Assembly: GCF_026151205.1 (NCBI RefSeq)
Contig: NC_087080.1
Location: 8,397,720-8,461,719 of the forward strand
Direction of reading: 5' to 3'
Source of the DNA: Bolinopsis microptera
Taxonomy: Eukaryota; Ctenophora; Tentaculata; Lobata; Bolinopsidae
Length of the DNA: 64,000 nucleotides
The notes under the pieces are model-generated. The model had not been told where the DNA came from and made no database searches. It saw only the letters and a list, made by a program, of their open reading frames with translations. The first letter of the stretch is position 1, and each line of letters starts with the position of its first letter. A program made the translations under genes and the position numbers. This document shows positions 29,039-43,573 of the stretch, one piece after another.

Positions 29039-32000
29039 AAATCTCACTAGGCATTCGGCTGGGTTTGTTACATTTTATTGTCCATCTTTTCCACAACTTT
29101 CATAGAGATTAAAAGTCCAGGGAGATTAAAGTGTGAAATTTGGGAGACTTTTTCCCCGTTATGATTAAATTCCTATCGTGTATTTATTCGTAACTACTCC
29201 TCAGAAATGCGATAACTGACGAAGGAAAGGAGCTAAAGTTTGCAAGATGGACTGACCATTTGACCATCTGTCTCAGAAGAAGGCCGCGTGGAATTCACAT
29301 TATACTCTCTGAATTCCATTTATATTGCTTCCGAGTCACAAGTTTGTGACGAAAATATATTCTCATTGTAACCGCACCAAGTATCGGGACCTACCCCTCC
29401 CCTGTAGAATATTTATTGTATTACCCGTATTTTGTGTTGAGAATATGAAGCAATTTTCCGCAATTTGAAGCCCTCATCAAGCTGGTTAATTTTTATATTT
29501 ATTATTTTAATCAGAGATTGACTTATGAAGATTGTTATTATAAATGGATGGAGTGTGGCAAAATATCGGTTAAATTATAATATTTTAATACGGTAGTTTT
29601 CTACGGTCTAGTAGTGTTTTAAACATTGTTATCTAAGACTACTTAGAGGGAAATATTAATAGTTATTGTTTGCGATTTGGGACAATACTCGACTAACAAC
29701 ATTCCTTACACCTTATACTGATAGTTGGCCGAGACCCCATTCAGTGCTCATAACCCCACCTTAAGTTAGCTGACTGCTAGTATTGCCGTGAAACTGTGGC
29801 AGTGGTGTTGCAGGCGACAGCCTAACATGTTTGTTCCCTGGTCGAGTATTGTCCCTAAAGTCTGGATATTGTTTCTTGCAGAAATTTTCAGATGCAGGTG
29901 GCCTGGCAGCCAGGAGGAAAACCTGTTCATTGTTTTAAAATACCTCCGTGTAAGTGTAGGTTACGTGCGTTAAGCCCATCTTGATTAAAGTTCATTTTAT
30001 TGCTGATTTATTTTCCGCTGATTGTTAAATGATTTGGTCATGGTTTTCGGCATAAGTATTTCGTTATTCTCACCTTTTTTATCGCATTCTTGATACGCAG
30101 GTTGAGGTTATGTCAAGAACTCTTAGTCGTTTCCAATCTCGATTTGAAGATGCAATTTTTGTTACAACTGGATAATGTGGGCTAACAGAGTGAGGCTGGT
30201 TGCGCTTGACATTCTCTCCTACAAGACTTTGAAATTTTACAAAACTTCACCCTGACACGAGGTCACTAAATCCATAATTGCATACTTGAATATATGAAAT
30301 ACAAGCCGAACTTGCGGCAATTGCGACTGATGATTAGTTGATTACGGCGTAAAAAACGTGATCAAGCTAACTTAATTCAACATGAACAACTAAAGGAATT
30401 TCCCTAGAATTTAAAACTTATGTTGGTCACTAAATTGCTGTACGGAGAAAATGGCTGGCCTCCAGTTTCAGGATATCTTAATCTATTTTTGGGCAACTAG
30501 CGGCGTTTGAAAGCATACATATATCGACTGCCTCAACTCTTCAGGTGCCCTTCACTTACACGTGCGGTATTTTACCATTTTCTGGCGGCAGTAGACTATA
30601 ATTGTTTTACTCCCTCAAGTTGTTTGGAATTCCTGTTTATAGATATTTGGAATTCTTCTTAGGATTTTACCCTCAGTCATCAGTGAAGCTACCCCGTGGC
30701 AGCGGTTGCTGGGAATTCTTATCTGTTTTTTTCTTTCTTAGCACTCCCGATACGGAATGTATGAATCTCCAGCTATCAAGCTTAGGAGGTCGAGATTTGA
30801 TTTTGTTGAAGTTTTTAGCTTTGGATGATCGTGCTCTAAGCATTGTTCTGGCTAAGAATATGTTCTATTAGTTGAACACTTTGGACTGTAAGTGTCTTGT
30901 CACGTTTTTATGTGTTCCTTGGTGTTTCCTCTGTATAACATTTTGCACTGTCCAAATTATTTAGACGTTTTGAGACTGAGAAACATCTTACTTCTGACCA
31001 ATGATTTCTTCGTCAATCGATCTGCAGTAGGTACTAAAATATGGAACATCCCACTTCAAAAACTAGATGAAAAATGTCATTTAGTTAAATATGGTCTTTC
31101 CAGATGTTCCTTTAGAGTTATAAAAACTTTAGATATGTACATATTAGTCCACAATCCACATCGGCCTTATCTGTTTTAATCTAACTATTCTTCAAATCTG
31201 ATGCATTTATCCTTAGTTTTAAAAGACCTCATAGGTAACAAAACGCAGAACAACATTTATTTCCATATTTCATGGCAGAAACTTTGAAATCAAACTTGAT
31301 TTTAAAAGATGGAAAGAAGTTTGATGTTTTCAGTAAAGTAATTTATAGTAAAAATCGCTTTAACCAGTATTTATTTGAGAAGATATTGTTTTTATTCGAC
31401 CATTCGGTCAAAAGACTGCTGATTTTTAAGACTTGTTATGAATGTAAAAGAGTTGATTGATTTCATGCAGAACAATTGTTATCTTAAAAATACTGATTTA
31501 CATTATTTACCCCGCAATACGATGCTTTTTACAGTCTTAAGTTGATAAGTGCTGGTAAGGCATTTCTGTTTATAACATTATTATAATGGAGATAATTTTA
31601 TTGTAGACCTTGATTTGGATTTCCAAATTGTCGCGAGAGATATATGTGACCGTTATATGTCCAACAACGCGATACATCCGTATTGATTTAAGTTTTTAAA
31701 TCTTCTAATTCTTTTAGTATGAGAGTCTCTTGTATTATTTTAAAAATCCATTATGTTTTGGAATTTTGCAAGCTCACCCATGATCGGCGGCGTTAGTTGT
31801 ACTTGTATTAGCATTTAAAGCAATGTCTTAAACCCAGATTCACTTATTTGGTGACTGGTGTTTAATGTATCGCTTTATTATTTTCAAGCGTTTAATTCTA
31901 TACTTCTATGATTAATGATGATGAATTTTACATTTTAGCCTTGAACCGCATATTAGGTTTCACAAAAAGTCAGATTTGTGACAATTTTTGAGTGCCGCGT

Positions 32001-32200
32001 AACTCTCGGAGAGCTTGTATTTCCCATAAATCTTTAGGTATTTTGTCTTTAATTGGATATTGTGGTCGGTTTTGATTGTAGATCTGTTCAAGAAATGGGA
32101 TTGTTTCTATAATTGCGGATCGTTATAGTTAGTCTCTTAAAGTTGGATTCTAATTTTAATCTCAAACATTCGTTTCTCTGATTCGTTTGAAACTTGCACT
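29039..32200. other. Intergenic, no gene seen
   Basis: AT-rich; several small open frames (for example 30602-30871 and 30892-31179) have no recognisable domain or splice partner. No repeats of note. Confidence 0.5.
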
Positions 32201-32213
32201 TCGACGTACGAAT

Positions 32214-33205
32214 TCCTTGTCATATGTTGTATGACCCGCCGCGCACGAGTGCGCGGCTCCCCTGTATCGTTGAAACTATACAGTAGTGAAACGACATTGG
32301 GGGTCACGACGTGATTGGTGATACAACGAATTCCCTGGCACGCCAATAAATCCACAGTTCCTCACAGGATGACTGGAGTGCAAAGAAGCTGCCGCTGTCG
32401 CGCGCGTGCCCTGAGCAGCAGTTTCTTTGCACTAAAGTCCTCTGCGCGGCTTGGGCACTCTTTTCGAGCTTTTTTACACTTGTATGTTAATAGACTTTGC
32501 TCCACACTGTGGGTCCGCCCGCATGACGAGTCATATTGTGGCTTTCGTCACAGTAATCCTGGCCTAAAATATGAAATTACGGGGCGCGGGCGGCACATAG
32601 CCATGTGTCTACGCGTTCGGCGGTCGCGCGCTACTGCAAGCGAGAGGGCTTTGGTTAGAGCAAGGCGGCGCTCAGTTTTTCATTATGTCATATCTTCAAT
32701 CTTAAAGCAATTGATAATGTTTTGAATCAGTACGTTGCGACCCTCACGGTCACTATGGTGAAACCCCCTGTATCGTCCTGACGATACAGGGGGAGCCGCG
32801 CACTTCGTGCGCGGCGGGTCATACAACGTATGACAAATAATGTTTATGAACACCGCAAAGTGATATGAACACCGCAAAGTGATATATGAGCACTGCAATG
32901 ATATGAAACTGAAATCCCAGCTCCATGTCCATGTTTTACTTGTATCACTTGTTTGATTGACGATGTCAATCCGTCGAGATCGTTGCTCTGCGAAGCAGAG
33001 CAACGATCGTCGACGAAGCAAGAATGCTAGTTTGGCGAAGCAAGAATGCTAGTTTGCGCGGCGCGTCGAAGCGGCGAAGTCCTCCAAATCACTTGTACAT
33101 CACGTCGTGACCCCCACGGTCGTTTCACTTATATACTACCCTGTAATAGAGTTTCTATGATACAGGGGAGCTGCGCACTCGTGCGCGGCGGGCCTTTATA
33201 CGTTA
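32214..33205. repeat. Cluster of multi-hairpin repeat units (A and B)
   Basis: Unit A occurs three times: 32214-32335 (reverse), 32723-32845 and 33098-33205. The best copy holds consecutive hairpins: 32764-32793 (14-bp stem, 2-base loop), 32795-32815 (gccgcgcac, loop ttc, gtgcgcggc), then gtcata/tatgac. Unit B (32954-33088; also 33592-33690 and inverted at 1497-1612) contains attgac-gat-gtcaat, a 31-base hairpin at 32978-33008 and a GC-rich end gcgcggcgcgtcgaagcgg. No reading frame is shared. Likely a non-autonomous foldback-type element; a structured RNA is also possible. Confidence 0.65.
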
Positions 33206-33591
33206 CAAAAACTTCGTTAAATTGGTTAAACGCACCATTGGTATATATGGTACGTGACTGGGCCGCTCGGATGGATTGACATCATTAATCAATATTATGA
33301 CCATATAAAGAAGTTTTTCGTTAGGGTTAAGATTTTAGCATATGCTTTAAATATGGATTCATGATTGGGATCAAACTAGATCGAGGGTTAAAGTTAGAAT
33401 AATGATTAATCACTTTACTATACTCTACTAAACACTCGACTAGACTTAAAACTGTCACGTGACTTTTTTAACACGTCCTCTAGGTTGTACAAGTTATTTT
33501 AAAATTGAAGCGAAGCTCATGTTCCAGTATTTACTTGTATTTGATTTTAGGTCTCCTCAATCATTCGAGTGGCCTGCACCAATTTGATTGA

Positions 33592-33690
33592 CGATGTCAA
33601 TCCGTCGAGATCGTTGCTCTGCTCTGCGACGATGCGAAGCAAGAATGCTAGTTTGCGCGGCGCGTCGAAGCGGCGAAGTCCTCCAAGCAC
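33592..33690 (+). repeat. Hairpin repeat unit B, second copy
   Basis: Matches 32954-33088, but the central palindrome is partly deleted (gatcgttgctctgctctgcgacgatg) and only one copy of gcgaagcaagaatgctagt remains. Ends with the same gaagcggcgaagtcctcca. Confidence 0.7.
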
Positions 33691-34109
33691 CAATGAACTC
33701 CCGTTTGTGACGTATTAGTGCTTTTCATTCAAACAAGTAAAAACGAATCTTTTATGTCATGTTTCCAGGGTTTGGACTGCAGAATTGCCCGCTTAAAGAA
33801 CTGCCATCGCATTACATTACATAATTTTCTCAATAAATGTAATAGATTTGTAGTGTTGTAATTAGTTTAAAATCATCTCCCTACAAAGTTTGCGGTCACT
33901 AGCCATCATGTTCCAGTATTTAACTAAAATTCAAAATAAATTTGTATTGTTTTCAGTCAAATTGATGGTTTCGTTTGTGTTATCTACAATCTATCTGCTC
34001 TCGTTTTATTTACTTGATTCACCTAACCATGTGCTTTCGCGCCTCTTCGGGCGCGTTACTGCAAGTGCCCGAATTTTAGTTCTACCATTCGTATTTTTGA
34101 AACTTGTAT

Positions 34110-35197
34110 TTTAAGAAGGCGTTTGATAGCATTCATAGGGGTATATTGATGAAGATACTCCTGGCATATGGGATACCAGAGCCCATTGTTAGGCTGATAG
34201 ATGCTATGTACAAGGACACCATGGCACGAGTCATCACGGAGGATGGTCTGACTGAAGCTTTCCTTATACTTGCTGGAGTTATGCAGGGACACTGGCGCCC
34301 TACCTCTTCGTGATTGTCATTGACTATGTGATGACAACAGCACTTATAGGCAAAGATCTGGGCTTCACTGTCAACCCCAGAAGAAGCAGGAGATACCCAG
34401 CAGTTAAGATGACAGATGTCGACTTTGCTGACGATCTTGCACTGACAACAGACACCGCAGAGCAAGCGCAAGATCTTCTCCTCAGTGTGGAGCTGGCTGC
34501 TAACTCCGTTGGACTTCACCTCAACGAGAGTAAGACGAAGTACATCAGAGTCAATCTCTCTGAGTCTGACTCTACCGTCATTAAAGCAGCAAGTGGGCAG
34601 GAGAGCAAGTAGATGACTTTGTCTACCTTGGAAGCAGAATAATGAGTGCGGAGAAGGACTTTGATGTTAGGAAAGCAAAGGCATGGGGGGCCTGTCATCA
34701 GTTAAAGACAACCTGGAAGTCTGGAATGCGCAGGGACTTAAAGATCCGTGTCTTTCGAGCAACGGTTGAGCCCGTACTCCTGTACGGCTCTGAAGCTTGG
34801 ACGATAAGCCAATCCATGACTAAGCGGATCAATGGATGCTACACTAGAATGCTCCGGATGGCCTTGAACATACGTTGGCCACAAATCATCAACAACAGTG
34901 ATTTATACGGCAACATCCCCAAGCCATCAGCGATGATAGCCTCCAGAAGAATGAGACTGGCTGGACATGTAGCCAGGCATGACGACCTTCTGGCAAACCA
35001 ACTTCTGTTCTGGGACCCTCAGCATGGACACAGGAGACCGGGGAGGCCCCACCTTACGTTTCTGGACGTGCTAAAGAAGGACACCAGCCTTTCCTGTGTT
35101 GAAGAGATAAGATCTGTTATGCTTGACCGCGACGTGTGGCGAGGAATTGTAGTTGCTCGGACCAAGAAGCCGACTTAAGTCAGTAAGTCAGTAAGTC
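34110..35197 (+). mobile_element. RTE-like LINE, 5'-truncated and frameshifted
   Basis: Flanked by the 11-bp target-site duplication GAAACTTGTAT (34099-34109 and 35198-35208). Reverse-transcriptase remnants span three frames: FKKAFDSIHRGILMKIL, GVMQG, then VDFADDLALTTDTAEQA (catalytic FADD), DDFVYLGSRI, VLLYGSEAWT, RRMRLAGHVARHDD and GHRRPGRPHLTF. Small deletions near 34290 and 34605 break the frame. The 3' end is a short tail of aagtcagt repeats directly after the stop, as is usual for RTE-clade elements. It is inactive. Confidence 0.85.
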
Positions 35198-35208
35198 GAA
35201 ACTTGTAT

Positions 35209-35446
35209 GTATATGGTAAGCTTTAAAATGGTTTTGCTGATTCACTGGACTTAACTCCTATTATATCAAGGCAATTAACAGCAGTGAGGCAGGACTTTTT
35301 CATCATTTTTCTATTCAATGTATTGTGAAATGTGGTTTATAGATGCACTCCATCATTTCTAAATATTAGATCGATCCTAGCGCTCAGTCAGGTAACGAAA
35401 TTCGATCAAATTTTACACACAATCTTATTAGACAGCTACATAATTG
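35209..35446. other. Short intergenic stretch
   Basis: Nothing recognised; probably holds the 5' region of the ankyrin-repeat gene that follows. Confidence 0.4.
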
Positions 35447-38400
35447 ATGCACCCTGTGTACTTTTCCAATGATTCAACTCCTGAGGAAGAAACTGGACAT
35501 GTTGAATCATCAGCATTCATGTTTTATGGTTCCTTATTTGGTGAGTACATGCAAGCATTTCAATGGATGGTAAAAGATTAGGTATTCTCTCAACAATATT
35601 GGTGTTATTTGAGGAGTCCTCACTCTCCTCACGTCCAAAAATGGCGTTTCTCTTGTCGCTAATATGATTGAACATAATATTCTCGGTATTGAGAGGTTTG
35701 ACTGTATATTATCAATGAAAAAAGAAATTTAAAAAACACATTTAATACACAAGGTCCAGCCATTGACCTTAGTGTTGAGTTTGCATGCAGCAACCACAAT
35801 GATATGGTAGCAGAACCTCCTCTGCAAATCGAGGGGAACTCAGCCATTTTCAACTGGTTTGGAGACCACACAATTATTCATGTAAGTGAAACAAATTTTG
35901 AGATCAGAATCATATTTCTTGTTGTTTGTTTATCATTTACCCAACGACTAAATAAATTAAATTCACACCCAGGATCAGTCAAAATACATTTGTAAGACGT
36001 GCTACCTGCAACTTTACAAGACTTACTCTCAAGGTACGTCTATTATAATCAAAAAGATAATGGTTAAGTTTATAATGTTATGGTTTGAGTCCTGAATAAT
36101 GGTGATGAAGTAATAGCTGAATTAAGCTGAAATATGAAAAGAAAACGACCATTTTAATGTCTTTTCGAATTTTTCAGGAAGTGAGAAGTCAAGTCCTCAG
36201 GGATATAAGATAACATTTGAAATTTTATCACAAAAAATAGTTTCTGGTAATGAGGAGAGTTTCATAAAATATTTTGGGAACAAATCTGCAGTGAACAAAA
36301 AATCGGTAATTAGATTTATCAAAAGTTTGAAATATTCAATTTTGCTTTAAAAGGCATGTTGGGTATAGTAAAGGGTTTATTTTCTCATGCATAGGTGAAT
36401 TTGTATAACAGCTCAATAAATGCTCCTAATGATATTTAAAATTCACAGCTTCTTACTGAGAGTGATGAGGCTGGATTAGCATTGCTCCATTACTCAGTCC
36501 TCGCCAAAGAGAACAGTCAAATTACCAAGTGAGACACCATTGTGTTAGTACATATCCGATCAGTTTAGTTAAAGTGACGATTGCCTCCATCTTTCGGTTT
36601 CAGCTTAACTCTCTAGGCCCTAGGTCATGAATAGAACCGAAGGATCAAAATGTATGTTGCTTGTTGCTCGTATTAACTTAATAATACAAATGTGCATCAC
36701 CTCTGTATCCTGCTGAGCAGAACCTCCATGTAAAAGTAAACAAATGTACCTCACCTCCCCACGAGAATCCACATCTATAGGATAGTACCTGACAATATTT
36801 ATCTCTGACGGTTTATTTTCATTTTCTTGACCTTTAACACAGTCTGCAGATGATGTTTCTCATCCAGGTATCTGATTGAAGAAGGAGCAAGAGTAGACAC
36901 AAAAGACCACTGTGGTGTATCACCATTACATTGGGCCTGTTGGAATGCAGATGTGGACACTATTGAAATACTTTTGGATAATCAATGCAATGTTTTCTCT
37001 CGCGATGTTACTGGTTTAGATCTGTCAATCGTTTTTTATCTTGAATTATGTACGGTCTAGTTGGCATACATTATGCAAATTACATAATAACTTTTTCCAT
37101 GTATTTCTTTCAAGATACATTATAATTTGTCATGGAAGGATTTTCTTCAGGAAGACTACCTTTACACTATTTGTGCCTCTCCCAAAATACGAAAACCAAA
37201 GAACAATCAATGAAGCTGCTATCTGAATACCGCGGTTTCTCTGAGTGCTCCACAGTGCAGGACTTAGCTGGGTGCACACCACTCCACTACGCTACTCTGT
37301 CTCGTTCTTACCCATGTGTATGTGCAGTCTTATTACTTTTGTGCAATGAGAAATTGGTGCGGTGAAAAACGTTGTTATTTATAAATAATAGTCAGATCTA
37401 TGAGACTTGATTAAGAGATCTTCTGAACAGGTTTCTTTGTTGCTTTCTCACGGATCAGATCCAAACTGTTCTGCCACCACCACTCTGACTATCAGCACTT
37501 CACCTGCCTCTCTGTCTCCCTACTCCGGTGACTGCAGGTAGCCCCCAACTTCTTTTATTTGCACTTACTTTAGGTTCTTTATATATAGCAAATAGTGAGT
37601 TATTTAACGAAATTTATCATAGCTGTCCTTATCCAGGAATTCTAAGTTTCAACTTTCAACTTTACCATCACTATTATGAAGTAAGAATATAATTTCACAA
37701 TCTACCTGTGACTAGAAAAGGAACTTCCCATTGTAGAAATAAGACTAAGTACAACAAGCTTAACTAACTGTGATTCCAGGCTTGTTAGCTTGTTCAAACC
37801 TCGTGACAAAGTGATGGCAGCTCTGGTTGGAGGAGGAGACGTGTCTAATCTAAAAGGTTGTCATTCGTTGTTTTTCGTTGTTTAATTTTATCAAAAATAA
37901 TCTCTAAAACAAAGCGTTGAATCTTCATCAAAGCAGGAAGAATATGTTGAAGCAGTTTAGGCATTAATTGACTATTTTTGAGAAGCATGGTAGCCATCTG
38001 GTATTTTAAATCAATTGATAATTATATACTTAAATGTATTTCATTAATCGTTAGGGAGAGAGTTACATAACAAGCCCAAGCTACAAGCATTATTGCATAC
38101 TTATAGAAAGACATGGAAGCGATTTTATCTAACCGTCGACTGTCAAGGGTACGAAATACGCATCATATAGACGGAAGCCTTATTCTTTAATTTACAAGTT
38201 GATCAACAGAAAGTAAGTAATTTCCCGCAATATCAAGAAGAAATATATTTGGTAAACCCTGATTTGCATTCCTTTTGTACTTTTTAAACAGCAATTTGAA
38301 ATCGCACACTAAACAGACCGAATGGTCATACCTTAGACTGATATATTATCATTTTCAACATCATTTTTCGTTTTCAGGAGATGAGAGTGATGATCGAGAT

Positions 38401-40202
38401 GGACTGTCGTTTCTACATCTCGCTGCTCTTCTTGGTTAGTACTTTAGTAAGGGTTTAGTTAGGGGCTACCTCTATTTTACCTTTAGAGTATTTAACATTA
38501 AACCAGGTATATAATTATTGTGATTTGTGTATTACATTACCATTTACTTCAAGTCCAAAATATAGATTCTAATCTAGAAACCTAGAAACCTAGAAACCTA
38601 GAATTTAGGTGAGCTAATAACTTAATAAGATGATTAGCACATTTGTCTAGAGTACATAGAGTACATAGAGTACATATAGTACATAGAGTACATATAGTAC
38701 ATATAGTACACAGAGTACCATAGAGTACATATAGAGTACATAGAGTACATATAGCGTACATATAGAGTACATATCGTTATCGTCGTGATTTTTTACTTTC
38801 ACGAATTATATTGTCTAATGAGCTTCAGGGCAATTTAAGTCCAAATCGTTGGGAAGTACCATGAACCCACCGTTAAATCGACCGGAAGATACAAGAACAG
38901 TATATACTTGCTGTGGTATCATGTTCTTATTTTATCAAACAAAAATTTACCGATACTCAATCTCGAGCAGTTTTTAAAATGTTTTTACATATTTACCTCC
39001 AACTTCATAAGTTATTCGTGAAACTCAATACCACCATCAATGTGTCTACCAGTGATCAATTGAGATTTTAGTGCTATAAGTATGTGATATTTAGTTCTAT
39101 AAACCTACTGCTCTCTGACATTATGTCAGTCTCAAATGGTATCTTTGACTCATAAGATAGTTTGACATCATGGTTCGACACTAAAAACGAGGCATCTTTT
39201 TTTTTTCAAACGAAGAAAATAAATTTCGCAATACAAAATTATCAGTAAAAATAGAATAAAAACTGAAACAATCCAACTGACCAACATAGCCTCTTCAATG
39301 ATCAAGTAATCACGTGTTCACTAATTAAGGATTGGTCACCACTTTATAAACGTAATCAAATAATTTCTGTGAAAGGTGGAAGAGAAAATATCGAAAAAGA
39401 AACTCTGATCAAAATATCAAAAGTTAATAGGAAATTCTTCCATGCCACTCATTTAAAAAAGTTGAGATTAAAGCAAATATTTATCATTGTCTATCAGGGA
39501 GAACGGATCAAGTAGTGGCGTTGTTAGAAGATGAAAACAAAGATCTTCCAGATGCTCGAGCTAAGAGAACGCCCCTCATTTGGGCGGTGGTTGGCGATCA
39601 CCCTGACACAGTCCGTGAAAAATACAGACTATATTATTAAAACTTAATTATTAATTAAAATAACTTAGCTAGTTGATAAGTAATCGTGAGTGCTTCTCTG
39701 TATAACCAAGAAACCAGTTAAAGCGCTAATATACATCACAATATTGCGTGGAATGCTTTATAAGGCTCAAAATAAGTTTTAAAATAAGTACTAAAATAAT
39801 TAAAAACATATTAAAAACAATAATCTTGATTCACCAATATTATAATTTAAAACATTAAAAATGGTAATATTTAAAAAATAGCATAACTGATAACAATCAC
39901 TTAACGCTCAGGTGTATTACCTACTGAAACAAGGATGTGATCCGACCTTGGCAGATAAATATGGCAGACGAGCACTCTGCTATGTGTTGTCCCATGGCTG
40001 GAACAATATTCTGAGGTACAGCACACAATATATTAACATATTTATTGCCATCCTAGATAATATGTTCACTCATTTAGTCCGGATATCGTTAAGTCACACA
40101 ATCAACAAATTTCATGAATTTCCACACACATTTCTGCTACTTATTATCATGAATTTCCACACACATTTCAGTTACTTAATTTCATCAGATGCATTCCAAT
40201 GA
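35447..40202 (+). CDS. Ankyrin-repeat protein, twelve exons
   Basis: Exons: 35447-35540, 35754-35881, 35973-36033, 36178-36305, 36449-36528, 36868-37013, 37151-37317, 37431-37537, 37780-37856, 38378-38434, 39498-39610, 39912-40202. Phases agree throughout, giving about 482 residues. The start ATG has an in-frame stop six bases upstream. The N-terminal 130 residues are unrecognised (IFNWFGDHTIIH, YICKTCYLQLYKTYS). Ankyrin repeats then follow: LALLHYSVLAKENSQIT, GVSPLHWACWNADVDTIEIL, RLPLHYLC, GCTPLHYATLSRSYPCVSLL, LSFLHLAALLGRTDQVVALL and TPLIWAVVGDHPDTVYYLL. The style is inversin-like but the identity is open. The donor of exon 11 (gtccgt) is weak. The last exon may instead splice at 40015 (CTGAG|GTAC) to an unseen exon. 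It is convergent with the kinase gene. Confidence 0.75.
38645..38776 (+). repeat. gtacatagagtacatatag tandem repeat
   Basis: Imperfect 10-12 bp units in the intron before the eleventh ankyrin-gene exon. A short cctagaaa triplet repeat lies just upstream (38575-38600). Confidence 0.75.
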
Positions 40203-40210
40203 ATATGTGT

Positions 40211-42584
<2,374 letters not shown>

Positions 42585-42905
42585 CTGAAGTTAGTGAAAT
42601 TCAGAGGATATTTTATAATAATCTCGCCAAAATCCCACCTGAATCCTACGGATACTACTACAAGTACGCATTGGTGGGGATCGGTTATCTGTTATTGCTC
42701 TAAAAGGTAATCTATAAAGATAAATTTTATGAAACAATATCACTAGCCCTGCACGATAAATGAGCATTTGGACCGTTTGATAAACAACATAAGTCATGCT
42801 TTAACAGATTTCGCCAATAGGGTCGATCTTTCAGGTGATATCGTAATGAAATTGTGAACAAACGTTTGCATTGAATTCTGGCGCAGTTTTTGATGTCCTC
42901 GAAAA

Positions 42906-42986
42906 TGTCCTAAGCCAAAATTTAACTTTTGTTTTATTAACTTTTGTTTTATTAACTTTTGTTTTATTAACTTTTGTTTTATTAAC
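42906..42986 (+). repeat. 15-bp tandem repeat (attaacttttgtttt)
   Basis: About five units in the intron between ectodomain unit A and the kinase module. Confidence 0.8.
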
Positions 42987-43063
42987 TGGAAAGGTTTTTG
43001 GACCTCAAAGTCACAAAACAAATTAAGGCATATTTTTTCGTTTTTCTGATGTTTTATTTTCTA

Positions 43064-43452
43064 TTGTAATTACAATAACTAATGCTCCTGTAAATACTGT
43101 AATTAATTGTTTGTTCCGTTATTCTTTTTCCTTCCCCTTTTCCTTGTCATCCCCTTTAGTTTTAAGATTCTTGCTATAAATGGCTACAGCTAACACTATT
43201 AATGCTAAGTACCAAACAACAAGTGGGAGGTGGATCGTTGGTATACCGTTAAATCGATTTAACACCGTAATTCCAGTCGCAAGCCTGGGACCACTACTAG
43301 CATTGTTACAACATCTACAAAGCTGCCATATAGCCTGACTGACAATTTTCTCGACTGACTGACAATGTTTCTTCTTTTCCCCATTTAGAATACAAAGATT
43401 AGTACATTTTAGCTTATGATTAATATTATATTTTTACCTATAGTTTACCTAG
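43064..43452 (+). mobile_element. Penelope-like element 3' fragment
   Basis: Nearly identical to 5600-5988, with the same 3' end tttacctatagtttacctag. It contains only 3' untranslated sequence. It lies between the proximal ectodomain exon and the kinase exons and could lengthen or affect that intron. No clear target-site duplication seen. Confidence 0.85.
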
Positions 43453-43573
43453 ATTTGATAGGAATGTGCTAGAGATGTCTGGACCATCTGCTTCTGCCAA
43501 AGGGCTTTTATTAACCTCAGTTACTGTAGATTTAAACCTGCACTTACCTGTAACCTGTAGTTTGTTCACTTAC

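Noticed and set aside
42639-42699. Extra juxtamembrane exon of the kinase gene
   Set aside because: Good AG and GT sites, but it begins out of phase with all five ectodomain donors, so it would need another unseen exon. Kept only as a possibility in the kinase entry.
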